In this document: positions 53,195-60,690 of the stretch, in pieces | How the letters are laid out: each line of letters opens with the position of its first letter | How positions within the stretch are numbered: position 1 is the first letter of the stretch | Virus record (IMG/VR): IMGVR_UViG_3300003324_000465 | Coordinates: 42,877-106,876 of that record | Origin: a virus | Direction: 5' to 3' (one strand) | DNA: 64,000 nucleotides | The notes under the pieces: model-generated | What the model was told of the DNA's origin: nothing | Databases searched by the model: none | Seen by the model: the letters and a program-made list of their open reading frames with translations, nothing else | Translations under genes and position numbers: made by a program

Positions 53195-53206
53195 TTATTA
53201 TATAGG

Positions 53207-53309
53207 TTGAGCAAAGAATAAATATTTGCTGAAAACACCTAGATGTAAGTTGCATAAGGATTTCCAATAAATGATTTTTACTTATGTGTAATTGGAATAC
53301 AGTGCTCAA
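53207..53309 (+). ncRNA. Structured RNA E14 after tRNA-Glu
   Basis: TTGAGCA/TGCTCAA closes AGCAAA/TTTGCT and TTCCAAT/ATTGGAA hairpins. Confidence 0.5.
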
Positions 53310-53588
53310 TTGCTCGAATACGTGACTCGTCAAATCGTATAAGAGTAATATGACGCCTATAGTATTGACGATTGCTATAGGTTTGAGAAGTCTTACACAT
53401 CCTATATAATAGACCATGGCTAGTTTTGTATCCTCTGGCATTTAAATGAAAAGGGATACGTATAAGAGCACATAATAATGCGCGGCGATTATTATAGGAT
53501 TATATGACGTAAATACATCATCTATGATCGTGTATTTACGTAAGTGGCATAGCGTTAGCTTAGAGTATATAATTCGCGCTCTTTATAT
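53310..53588 (+). ncRNA. Further stems before tRNA-Gly
   Basis: ATACG/CGTAT, then CCTATAG/CTATAGG (53356-53381), a GTATCC/GGATAC stem, a GC-core flanked by ATAATAAT/ATTATTAT (53472-53490), and ACGTAAATACA/TGTATTTACGT (11 bp, 53507-53541). No gene. Confidence 0.5.
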
Positions 53589-53663
53589 GCGCTTGTAATG
53601 TAATTGGTAACATGTCAGTCTTCCAAACTGAAATTCAGAGTTCAAATCTCTGTAGGCGTACCA
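53589..53663 (+). tRNA. tRNA-Gly (TCC)
   Basis: Acceptor GCGCTTG/TAGGCGT with wobbles, anticodon loop CTTCCAA, T loop TTCAAAT, ACCA. Confidence 0.85.
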
Positions 53664-53739
53664 GTATACTCATATAGGTCTTTTTTCTTATTGTTAATCG
53701 ACTGTAGCGATATGATTTCTCAGCTTGTATGTGTATCAT

Positions 53740-53814
53740 GCTCCCTTCGTACAAAGGCTAGTACAAAAGTTTTACATACTTTTAATGGCAGTTCGATTCT
53801 GTCAGGGAGTACCA
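53740..53814 (+). tRNA. tRNA-Val (TAC)
   Basis: Acceptor GCTCCCT/AGGGAGT, anticodon loop TTTACAT, T loop TTCGATT, ACCA. Confidence 0.88.
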
Positions 53815-53967
53815 TAGCATCTGTATCTAGCTAGTACAGAAGTGAAGCCTTTCAAAGTACACGAAAGGAACGTATATTGATATATGAAGGTGTTACGCCT
53901 ATTCGTAGCTAGTCCCTTGAAGGGGATTATAGTATAAGTAGTGAGTATGTCATATATCCTTATATAT
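53815..53967 (+). other. Non-coding spacer between tRNA-Val and tRNA-Cys
   Basis: No gene; small stems (GTGTACTTTG region, CCCTTGAAGGGG) only. Confidence 0.3.
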
Positions 53968-54041
53968 GTCTCGTTAGCATAAAGGCCATGCACATATCTG
54001 CAAAATATGACATATCAGTTCAATTCTGATACGAGACTCCA
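53968..54041 (+). tRNA. tRNA-Cys (GCA)
   Basis: Acceptor GTCTCGT/ACGAGAC, anticodon loop CTGCAAA, T loop TTCAATT, TCCA. Confidence 0.9.
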
Positions 54042-54081
54042 ATAAATAAAATGCGGGCAGTTTATTATGAAAGGAAACAGT

Positions 54082-54324
54082 ATGTACACGTTCAAAACAA
54101 TAGATGGTAAGGAGATTAAAATTCGTGATGTTATTGCTTATAACTCACGACGCGGTTTAGCTGTTGCTAAAGTTGTAGGATTTGTATATAAGCTAGATAG
54201 CTACAATAATAAGACTGTATCAACAATGCAAGTGCGTAGAATGAATAAATATCCTGATACAAAGCTTGCTTATTCAAAAACATCTCTTACAACTAAAGCG
54301 CAATGTGTTATCTTGGAAAGCTAA
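54082..54324 (+). CDS. Hypothetical protein, 80 aa
   Basis: Start MYTFKTIDGKEIKIRDVIAY after AAAGGA; beta-rich, basic. A GC-core motif (GCGGGCAG) lies just upstream at 54052. Unknown. Confidence 0.6.
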   Translation: MYTFKTIDGKEIKIRDVIAYNSRRGLAVAKVVGFVYKLDSYNNKTVSTMQVRRMNKYPDTKLAYSKTSLTTKAQCVILES

Positions 54325-54369
54325 ATTCATTATTGCTGTCTATTATGCTTATAGTGCTAGGAAACGAAT

Positions 54370-54711
54370 ATGAAAGCGTTTATAGAATTACTTAATCCTA
54401 AAAATAACCAGAGAAAGAAGTTTGAAATAGATGTTATTGCTGAGAGCAAAGGACTAATATTACACAAGCGTGCATCAATAGATCATGAGGGTAACGTATA
54501 TTATCCTGAAAGGCAAGGCTATGTTATTTCCCATAGTGCTACAGGATGGTTTCTTATTATGAATAAAACATTGAAAAGTATTAAAGCGACTTTTCATGTA
54601 TTATCAGAGTTACCTATAGATTGGTCATTAGAAAGACCGCTAAATAATTTGCCCGTAGATATACGTCAAAAAATAGCAGAAATACGATCAAAATTTCATA
54701 CACAAATATAA
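54370..54711 (+). CDS. Hypothetical protein, 113 aa
   Basis: Alpha/beta, basic; starts MKAFIELLNPKNN. Unknown. Confidence 0.6.
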   Translation: MKAFIELLNPKNNQRKKFEIDVIAESKGLILHKRASIDHEGNVYYPERQGYVISHSATGWFLIMNKTLKSIKATFHVLSELPIDWSLERPLNNLPVDIRQKIAEIRSKFHTQI

Positions 54712-54724
54712 TATAATATACTAT

Positions 54725-54889
54725 GTCCTTATAGCATAGAGGTAATGCACATATCCTACAGCGATGTAGATGCAAGATATGGTCATATTTGAGAGTAGAT
54801 GCTAACGTGTGAGTAAGTGATCATAATGTTCAGCGTATGCAGTATGGTAGATAATATGCAGAGGGTTCAAGTCCCTTTTAAGGACTCCA
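54725..54889 (+). tRNA. tRNA-Cys-like gene with large insertions
   Basis: Acceptor GTCCTTA/TAAGGAC, D arm GCATAGAGGTAATGC, T arm GAGGG-TTCAAGT-CCC and TCCA, all in normal order, but 165 bases long. The anticodon stem CATAT/ATATG encloses a 22-base loop with a CTACA-GCGA-TGTAG hairpin; removing 15 bases leaves CTGCAAG (GCA). A further 78-base insert, closed by CATATT/AATATG, fills the variable region. Confidence 0.65.
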
Positions 54890-54907
54890 CTTCGGTTTTT
54901 ACCGAAA

Positions 54908-55003
54908 CTATGTATATAGTTTAAGTAGCATTGTTCTATATACATAGAAAAACCATGCTTCAAGTTGCTGGATTTCTCTAAACCAGTAGTAATCTAGTTG
55001 AAG
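54908..55003 (+). ncRNA. Structured RNA pair E17
   Basis: CTATGTATATAG/CTATATACATAG (12 bp, 54908-54947), then CTTCAA/TTGAAG around CTGG/CCAG (54958-55003). Confidence 0.5.
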
Positions 55004-55012
55004 GTATCCTAT

Positions 55013-55080
55013 AAACCTTATCGTAAACATCTAAGCGTTAGTATGATGTAAGTTGTAAATGTATAAACTCAAATTTACAA
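55013..55080 (+). ncRNA. Repeated two-hairpin RNA, copy 1
   Basis: CATC/GATG with loop containing TAAGCGTTA, then TAAGT, then TTGTAAAT/ATTTACAA with loop containing ATAAACT. Copy 2 keeps loops and changes stems. Confidence 0.5.
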
Positions 55081-55220
55081 GCACATATATAGTTTTATCA
55101 AACCGTTCTATATGTGTGTTAAAACGGAACCGTTGCTTACTTACGTAAATGTATGACATTGCGGGAGCAATCAAAATATCCGCTGTTCTGAGCTTGCAGA
55201 AGGTTTTATTGCATTTATAT
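55081..55220 (+). other. Non-coding spacer with one long stem
   Basis: CACATATA/TATATGTG (about 55081-55116) and a GC-core variant (GCGGGAGC) at 55161. No gene. Confidence 0.35.
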
Positions 55221-55296
55221 CCTTAATAGATTGCACGCGAAAATCTAAGCGTAATAAGAGATGTAAGTTAGTGGGTATGATAAACTGAAACCTACT
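55221..55296 (+). ncRNA. Repeated two-hairpin RNA, copy 2
   Basis: ATCT/AGAT with loop AAGCGTAATAAG, then GTAAGT, then AGTGGGT/ACCTACT with loop containing ATAAACT. Compare copy 1 at 55013. Confidence 0.5.
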
Positions 55297-55327
55297 CTTT
55301 ATAATACGGGCGCAATTTATTAGTAGA

Positions 55328-55379
55328 ATGCACATAGTAACTCTATGAGGCGACGGTGCGAATCCGTATGTGTCCACCA
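55328..55379 (+). other. tRNA acceptor/T-arm minihelix-like sequence
   Basis: CACATA/TATGTG acceptor, CGG-TGCGAAT-CCG T arm and a final TCCACCA, but between them only about 15 bases where D and anticodon arms should be. A GC-core variant (CGGGCGCAA) is just upstream. Either a remnant or a minimal tRNA mimic. Confidence 0.4.
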
Positions 55380-55399
55380 AAGCATGGTAATACATGCTC

Positions 55400-55507
55400 A
55401 CAGTATAATAACGGCGGCATTGAATGAGTTCTAGCATAAAGGATAGGATGCCTTTATGGTATAGATAAATAAGATATGACCAGCTAGTAAAGAAGGTGTT
55501 ATACTGT
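55400..55507 (+). ncRNA. Structured RNA E20
   Basis: ACAGTATAA/TTATACTGT (9 bp) with inner CATAAAGG/CCTTTATG (8 bp). A short AGCATG/CATGCT hairpin precedes. Confidence 0.5.
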
Positions 55508-55609
55508 TTGAAGCCGGTTATAGTTGCAACCTTTATGTATCTTTTAGTCAAAGCCAGTGGTTATAGCATTGCTTTATGAGACTGGATAACGTTAATAGCG
55601 TTGAAGTGA

Positions 55610-55756
55610 GCATGCAACAGAAAAAGACAATATACATAAAGATAATCGGCGGGGGTAAAATATCAGGGACAAGTATTATATCTGGACAGATACATGCCGG
55701 ATATATGGGAGACATTAGGATGCTGAACGGCCTAATTACCTGATATAGTTGTATGC
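55610..55756 (+). ncRNA. Structured RNA E19, Y-like architecture
   Basis: Outer GCATGCAAC/GTTGTATGC (one mismatch), a long one-sided 5' insert, then ATATCAGG/CCTGATAT (8 bp) enclosing three hairpins, the last ATTAGG/CCTAAT. The plan matches E6: lower stem, one-sided loop, upper stem, three-armed head. Confidence 0.5.
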
Positions 55757-55829
55757 ACTTTATCACTGTATGCGTCAAAGTGATATATAATCTGCGCGCA
55801 GTTTATTAGCTGCTATAAAGCAGATATAT

Positions 55830-55907
55830 GCGTATCTACTCCAATAAGGTAGAGAGAACTGTTTCAAAAACAGTAAAGTATCGGTTCGAGTCCGTTGATA
55901 CGTACCA
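55830..55907 (+). tRNA. tRNA-Leu (CAA), short variable loop
   Basis: Acceptor GCGTATC/GATACGT, anticodon loop TTCAAAA, T loop TTCGAGT, ACCA. Bacterial tRNA-Leu normally has a long variable arm; this one has about five bases. Confidence 0.75.
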
Positions 55908-55930
55908 AAATCATTATATAAGAGGTAAAT

Positions 55931-56119
55931 ATGTTTATTATCTATGGTCGTTATAATGAAAATGCTACATATACTGATAATTTTATGTGGGATTTATCAG
56001 AAGCAAAAGAATATGTGAACAAAATTGCATGTGAAAATGAGCATAAAAATGTAATCCAGTATGAAGTACATGATAGTGATGGCTTACAATATGCAGTAAG
56101 AGCTGGTGAATGTAAATAA
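55931..56119 (+). CDS. Hypothetical protein, 62 aa
   Basis: AGAGG upstream; MFIIYGRYNENATYTDNFMWD, acidic alpha/beta. Unknown. Confidence 0.6.
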   Translation: MFIIYGRYNENATYTDNFMWDLSEAKEYVNKIACENEHKNVIQYEVHDSDGLQYAVRAGECK

Positions 56120-56125
56120 CTATAT

Positions 56126-56200
56126 GCCCTATTTCGTCTAATGTAGGACATCAGCAGTGAGAAAGCTGAAAACGCTGGACAAATCCAGCTATGGGCACCA
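56126..56200 (+). pseudogene. Degenerate tRNA-like gene
   Basis: GCCC/GGGC and ACCA are present, but the rest of the acceptor does not pair, the T loop is ACAAAT, and the anticodon loop is 9 bases. Probably decayed. Confidence 0.45.
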
Positions 56201-56330
56201 TTGTGTTATGTATAAAATTAGCTATGCAAAACGTGTTATTTCTATGTGAAGCACTACTATAATCATAGAAACCAGCGCTGATGCCGCTTATATCTATGTA
56301 GTACGGATATAAGACATAACACTAAATTAT

Positions 56331-56408
56331 GCACGTATAGCCCAATTAGGTAGAGGCAACACGTTTAGACCGTGTATAGTGTAGGTTCGAGTCCTATTAC
56401 GTGTACCA
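56331..56408 (+). tRNA. tRNA-Leu (TAG), short variable loop
   Basis: Acceptor GCACGTA/TACGTGT, anticodon loop TTTAGAC, T loop TTCGAGT, ACCA. Same short variable loop as tRNA-Leu (CAA). Confidence 0.75.
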
Positions 56409-56709
56409 GTATAGTTGTATAAAATTGCTTATGTATCCGTATGTCCACTAAACTAATGTGTGCTGATAGGGTTTAGTCTATGCGGTGCGGCGCGTACAGT
56501 ACACAGCACACTGTTACGACAACTATATAAAGATATTCCCTAAAAATATTCTATAAGCAATTATGGGTATCAGAATACCAGATTGCAAAATTCATCAATT
56601 CTGAGCCTTCCTGTAAAATAGGCATTATTTTATACAGCATTACAAAGCCGTAAAATAATCAAAGAAATAATATAAAAATAAAGCAGGCTTATAGAAAACT
56701 GATAAAAAT
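56409..56709 (+). other. Non-coding spacer with terminator-like hairpin
   Basis: No gene. GAGCCTTCCTGTAAAATA (56591) resembles the 3' part of the 3' elements A-D, but its 5' partner is missing. CTGTAAAATA pairs with TATTTTATACAG, two bases bulged, as a possible terminator. Confidence 0.4.
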
Positions 56710-56754
56710 CTTAACCAATTTTCTATGGACAACCTACGGAAAGCATGCTATACT
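56710..56754 (+). promoter_or_regulatory. Promoter P3 with one CTTAAC box
   Basis: TGGACA (56726-56731), 17 bases, TATACT (56749-56754), one CTTAAC at 56710. Starts the block of small genes after the RNA-rich part. Confidence 0.65.
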
Positions 56755-56798
56755 GCTCTCAAATAATTCGCGGGCGCTTATTAAGAAATGATAATACG

Positions 56799-56858
56799 AT
56801 GGATGTGACATGGCTTTTTGTAGGATTAGGTATTGTGTTTTTGTCTTGGATAGATTGA
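56799..56858 (+). CDS. 19-aa membrane peptide
   Basis: MDVTWLFVGLGIVFLSWID, a single transmembrane helix directly downstream of P3. Weak ribosome site, so tentative. Confidence 0.35.
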   Translation: MDVTWLFVGLGIVFLSWID

Positions 56859-56875
56859 AGAAGGATAAATAAGTT

Positions 56876-57112
56876 ATGATTGTTGTTATTGACGATGTTA
56901 ATGGATATTGGAAAAAAGAAAAAGGATGGTCTGTTAATTTGACTGATGCCGCTACTTTTTCTTCTTCTACTAATATTCCAGAAAATTTAATCAATATTTG
57001 GCGCGCATCGTATAATTCTAATGTGTATGTGCTTCCTATTGAAGCTGCAAAACCAGATTCAAAAGATGTAGATTTATCGTTAGCTACATACATACATAAA
57101 ATACAAATTTAA
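56876..57112 (+). CDS. Hypothetical protein, 78 aa
   Basis: GAAGGATAAAT upstream; MIVVIDDVNGYWKKEK, then a threonine/serine stretch. Unknown. Confidence 0.6.
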   Translation: MIVVIDDVNGYWKKEKGWSVNLTDAATFSSSTNIPENLINIWRASYNSNVYVLPIEAAKPDSKDVDLSLATYIHKIQI

Positions 57113-57179
57113 TCCTTTGTGTATAGATAGCATCATTATGATATGATATACTATTTGTACTGTAGTGAAAAGGATTACC

Positions 57180-57611
57180 ATGCTAGGGAAACAAATAGAT
57201 CAAAATACAGCATGTACACTTATAGCTTTGGATGATATGTTTGAAGCTACGGGTATTCAATGGGGTCAAGATTTTCTTGAGGATTATTTCTTAGAACAGG
57301 GTAACATCGGCTTTGATATAAAACATTTTTATCTTATTGAAGAAAGCGCACCAATTAAACTTTTTCAGAGTGCTGGCGGTGATTTTACATCTATGTGGTA
57401 TCAAGGTGATCTATATTGGACTTTGATAGATAACAATACAGGTATAAGATACAGAATAGGTAAGAACACTAAAATTGTACTTACTTATAAAGATAAATTA
57501 ATTGTGCATTCTGTATGTATTCCTGCACATACCGTAAATAACTATTTAAATCATTTTGAATTTGTTGCTTTATTCTTACCGTTATATGGTTTAATCGTAG
57601 ATAATATATAA
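57180..57611 (+). CDS. Hypothetical protein, 143 aa
   Basis: Start MLGKQIDQNTACTLIAL after AAAAGG. Alpha/beta. Unknown. Confidence 0.6.
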   Translation: MLGKQIDQNTACTLIALDDMFEATGIQWGQDFLEDYFLEQGNIGFDIKHFYLIEESAPIKLFQSAGGDFTSMWYQGDLYWTLIDNNTGIRYRIGKNTKIVLTYKDKLIVHSVCIPAHTVNNYLNHFEFVALFLPLYGLIVDNI

Positions 57612-57643
57612 TCTGTGGGCGAATTATAAGAAAGGATATGTTT

Positions 57644-57829
57644 ATGACGATGGAAGACTATGCAATTAAATCATTCAAAGTAGATCAACAAGAAGGTGAG
57701 TGGACTAAAGATATGCAATTCTACGATTTACCAGAAGAAGAAATTTATCTGTATTGGGAAGAAGCTTTAGCATACCTCAGATTACCTGAAGAGGAATGGA
57801 TAGATTTTGCTTTCTATGGAGTAGAATAA
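57644..57829 (+). CDS. Acidic hypothetical protein, 61 aa
   Basis: Start at MTMEDYAIKS, correctly spaced from AAAGG. Very acidic (PEEEIYLYWEEALAYLRLPEEEW). A GC-core variant precedes at 57613. Could be a DNA mimic or inhibitor by charge, which is speculative. Confidence 0.55.
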   Translation: MTMEDYAIKSFKVDQQEGEWTKDMQFYDLPEEEIYLYWEEALAYLRLPEEEWIDFAFYGVE

Positions 57830-57853
57830 ATAAACGGCGCGCAATTATTATAT

Positions 57854-57925
57854 GGGGTGTTAGTGATAATGGGAGCACGTAATACTTGCAATATTACAGA
57901 AACGGATCGTAACCGTTACACTCCA
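57854..57925 (+). tRNA. tRNA-Ala (TGC)
   Basis: Acceptor GGGGTGT/ACACTCC, anticodon loop CTTGCAA. T loop is ATCGTAA rather than TTCGA, and the 3' end is ACTA, so CCA must be added by enzyme. GC-core GCGCGCAA lies just upstream. Confidence 0.75.
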
Positions 57926-57944
57926 CTATTTAGAAAGGTGATAT

Positions 57945-58190
57945 ATGCTGGATGATGATTATATATACTATGCTGTAACTGTACTAGCTTATAATGTGCA
58001 TACAGGCGAAGTTGTTATAGGGACAACATGTGGTCGAAGCCCTAAAAATAATGTTTCTAAGTATGATAGAGAGGAATCATTACGACAATCTCTATTGAAA
58101 CACGCTAAAAAAGATTTTCCTGAACAGCATTTTTATGGACATAAAGTATTAATATGTGAAATACCAGAAGAAGGGTTTCAAGATTTATGA
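57945..58190 (+). CDS. Hypothetical protein, 81 aa
   Basis: GAAAGGTG upstream; beta strands YYAVTVLAYNVHTGEVVIG. Overlaps the next gene. Unknown. Confidence 0.6.
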   Translation: MLDDDYIYYAVTVLAYNVHTGEVVIGTTCGRSPKNNVSKYDREESLRQSLLKHAKKDFPEQHFYGHKVLICEIPEEGFQDL

Positions 58191-58372
58191 AACACAATGC
58201 AATCGAGTCTATTTTTGCAGTTGATCAGCGTGTTAAAGTTATTAAAGGTGATTATTCAGGTAAAGAAGGCGTTATTCAGCGTTTAGGAGCAGCAGGATCA
58301 GTAATTTATGTACATGTCCTATTGGACGGTGCTATTACAGTTTTGACCTTTAGTGAAAGTCATTTAGAATGA
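58187..58372 (+). CDS. KOW-motif protein, 61 aa
   Basis: QRVKVIKGDYSGKEGVIQRLG is a KOW motif, an SH3-like fold found in NusG and ribosomal proteins and often binding RNA or RNA polymerase. In a phage with such RNA load, a small RNA-binding protein makes sense. Role unproven. Confidence 0.65.
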   Translation: MKHNAIESIFAVDQRVKVIKGDYSGKEGVIQRLGAAGSVIYVHVLLDGAITVLTFSESHLE

Positions 58373-58560
58373 AAACTTATTTTGTACGTTTAATCGAATA
58401 CGAAGGTAAGAACAGGGTAATTAGAGAGGCTATTGAAATCTACGCGGATCACTATGATGTAGATGGTAACAATAATCTTATATTTTATGGTACACAGGAA
58501 GATAAGTCTACGTTTGTAATTATGTACCATTCATATAATTGGTTTTCTGTGGAATTATGA
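58369..58560 (+). CDS. Hypothetical protein, 63 aa
   Basis: Overlaps both neighbours by 4 bases. Beta-rich. Unknown. Confidence 0.55.
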   Translation: MKTYFVRLIEYEGKNRVIREAIEIYADHYDVDGNNNLIFYGTQEDKSTFVIMYHSYNWFSVEL

Positions 58561-58994
58561 TTAAAAAGTGTACTAAATGTGGTATTGAGAAAGCTGAATC
58601 TGAATTTAATTGGAGAAATAAATCAAAGGGTGTACGTCAATTTGCTTGTAGGGTGTGTACTAAATTAGAGGTAAATGCAACTAGGAAAGATTTGGATGGT
58701 AAAATTAAACCTAAATATTCATATCCTAGTAAAGTTAAAGAAAGAAAACGCCAGTTAAGATTATGGCTGCAAACTAAAAAGAAATCTCTATCTTGTATTA
58801 TTTGTGGATTTTCTCATCCAGCAGCATTAGATTTTCATCATCGCAACCCTAGTAATAAGACCATAGAAATAACAACAGCTATAGAACATGGATACTCGAT
58901 AAATAAGCTTGAAAAGGAAATAGCTAAATGTGATGTTCTTTGCTCTAATTGTCATAGAATATTACATTATAATGAACGCGGCGGTATCGTTTAA
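58557..58994 (+). CDS. HNH endonuclease overlapping tRNA-Glu
   Basis: Start MIKKCTKCGIEKAESEF at 58557, overlapping the previous TGA. An N-terminal zinc knuckle (CTKC...CRVC), then SCIICG, LDFHHRNPSNKT (HH) and CSNCHRIL (H): a full HNH core. Free-standing homing endonuclease. Its last five codons lie in the tRNA-Glu gene, consistent with insertion next to a tRNA. Confidence 0.88.
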   Translation: MIKKCTKCGIEKAESEFNWRNKSKGVRQFACRVCTKLEVNATRKDLDGKIKPKYSYPSKVKERKRQLRLWLQTKKKSLSCIICGFSHPAALDFHHRNPSNKTIEITTAIEHGYSINKLEKEIAKCDVLCSNCHRILHYNERGGIV

Positions 58995-59054
58995 TGGCAA
59001 GGACAATTGCCTTTCAAGCAATGAATTGGAGTTCGATTCTCCATACCGCTACCA
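58980..59054 (+). tRNA. tRNA-Glu (TTC)
   Basis: Acceptor GGCGGTA/TACCGCT, anticodon loop CTTTCAA, T loop TTCGATT, ACCA. Overlaps the HNH gene by 15 bases. Confidence 0.88.
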
Positions 59055-59316
59055 GTTATACATAAAGATTATTAAGCATGGGTAGATACATGTGTGTTTC
59101 TGTAGTGACCTTTACTATATCTAACATACAGGAAAGATAGTATTTATGTATATACATGCGCGCTATGTAATTAAGTCTTTTATATCTATAATGACTAGCT
59201 ACTAGCATGGCCCTGTAGATAATTCCGTAAGACATAGGCGGTGATACTCTACATGTTGGTTGTTTTTCTATATGAATGCTACATATAGAAAGGGTATAAA
59301 AGCCGCGCATTATTAT

Positions 59317-59392
59317 GGCTCTATGGTATAATGGTTCATTATAACAGCCTGTCAAGTTGTAGATAGCAGTTCAATTCTGCTTAGGGCCGCCA
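59317..59392 (+). tRNA. tRNA-Asp (GTC)
   Basis: Acceptor GGCTCTA/TAGGGCC, anticodon loop CTGTCAA, GCCA end. GC-core GCCGCGC lies about 10 bases upstream. Confidence 0.88.
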
Positions 59393-59415
59393 TTAAAAGA
59401 AAGAGACATAGCTAA

Positions 59416-59607
59416 ATGAAATTGCTGTGTAGCGTTATTTTAAGAATTTCCATAGGATTTATGTATGTAGATTCTTTTCTATTTCGTGTTCATAAGAGAT
59501 ATATTTCAGAATTAAATGCTAATGAAAGGATTGCATTTATACTGATCTTCCTATTTATCCTTATAGTTACCATTGAACATGCAAAACAATATAATGATTG
59601 TGAATGA
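59416..59607 (+). CDS. Small membrane protein, 63 aa
   Basis: Two hydrophobic stretches (LLCSVILRISIGFMYV and FILIFLFILIVTI). Function unknown. Confidence 0.5.
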   Translation: MKLLCSVILRISIGFMYVDSFLFRVHKRYISELNANERIAFILIFLFILIVTIEHAKQYNDCE

Positions 59608-59917
59608 CACTGATCTTGAAAAGTATGGACAGCGTTTAATATCGCGGCGCATATTATTTGCAGAAGAAGCATATATTAGTAATAAAGATGGATATGTATT
59701 TATGCCGCTGGTGGATGATGTTATTTTAGACGTTGGATCTGGAAGGATGTATAGAATACTATCCGACAATAAAAGAAGAGTCAATATTAAATTCTTATCA
59801 AGAGAATATAGACATCTAAAAACAGATACATGGGATTTTCTTAATAGAATTGATCCTATAACACATTTATATATACCAGAGATGAATCTACACAGAAGAA
59901 AAAGAAAGGGAACATAA
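59594..59917 (+). CDS. Hypothetical protein, 107 aa
   Basis: Start MIVNDTDLEKYGQR chosen; two in-frame starts lie upstream inside the previous gene. Contains GC-core variant at 59642. Unknown. Confidence 0.5.
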   Translation: MIVNDTDLEKYGQRLISRRILFAEEAYISNKDGYVFMPLVDDVILDVGSGRMYRILSDNKRRVNIKFLSREYRHLKTDTWDFLNRIDPITHLYIPEMNLHRRKRKGT

Positions 59918-59921
59918 TATC

Positions 59922-60122
59922 ATGGAAAAAGCTTTAGTTGCAGCACTCATTATGCTCACTATTTCAATGGGGTTTCAGTTATATACAATAGTAGTCAATT
60001 GGAGTAATGATGATATATCTGCTGTTTTAGGTTTAGGATTTTCTATTATTGTATGGCTCATTATTATGGGCGCATCTATTCATTATATGACTTCTATCAT
60101 GCCTTTACTATTGGGAAGATAG
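59922..60122 (+). CDS. Small membrane protein, 66 aa
   Basis: AAGGGA upstream; two transmembrane helices (ALVAALIMLTISMGFQLYTIV, GLGFSIIVWLIIMGASI). Unknown. Confidence 0.6.
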   Translation: MEKALVAALIMLTISMGFQLYTIVVNWSNDDISAVLGLGFSIIVWLIIMGASIHYMTSIMPLLLGR

Positions 60123-60123
60123 C

Positions 60124-60492
60124 ATGATACATTATGGCATGAATCGTTTTGTATTTACGTTTGGACATTATGTCATAAAATTTCCTATATTTTGGCGCGA
60201 CGACCAAGCATTTATTCGCGGATTGTTATCTAATATACTAGAGCGTGTACGCTATAAACTATCACATAAACATCCTGCACTTATGCCTATAATATACTGT
60301 TTTCCTTTTGGGTTATTTCTTATTATGCGTAGATGTCCTATAATATTGCGCCGCAAATTAACAACGGAAGAATTAGAAGAATTACCATTTATCAATATAG
60401 ATAATAATGAGCGTAATATGGGAATATATAAACATCATATTGTGTGGTTTGATTATGGTAATCCTGATATGCGCTTAAAGGAGATAACGTGA
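60124..60492 (+). CDS. Kinase-fold-like phage protein
   Basis: 122 residues. FVFTFGHYVIKFPIF recalls a kinase N-lobe with the conserved lysine, and HHIVWFDYGNPD near the end recalls a DFG-like metal motif. Much shorter than a real protein kinase, so perhaps a reduced relative or a chance likeness. Confidence 0.4.
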   Translation: MIHYGMNRFVFTFGHYVIKFPIFWRDDQAFIRGLLSNILERVRYKLSHKHPALMPIIYCFPFGLFLIMRRCPIILRRKLTTEELEELPFINIDNNERNMGIYKHHIVWFDYGNPDMRLKEIT

Positions 60493-60686
60493 AAGACTTA
60501 TACATATTTTATTTTGTATATAATGGTGATGAAGATAAGTATGCGGGTATATTAAGTGCTATAGCAATAGCTGAAACAGAAGAAAAAGCGCGCAAATTAT
60601 TTAATAAACATCAATCTGAATCGTTACGTTTACAACATAAAAAACCAATTAAGACAAAAGTTATCGATATTAGGTGGGGTAGATAA
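60489..60686 (+). CDS. Hypothetical protein, 65 aa
   Basis: Overlaps the previous gene by 4. Alpha/beta, basic end. Unknown. Confidence 0.55.
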   Translation: MKDLYIFYFVYNGDEDKYAGILSAIAIAETEEKARKLFNKHQSESLRLQHKKPIKTKVIDIRWGR

Positions 60687-60690
60687 TAAA

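Noticed and set aside
45420-56700. CRISPR array
   Set aside because: Repeats are not uniform in sequence or spacing; stems and tRNAs explain the pattern.
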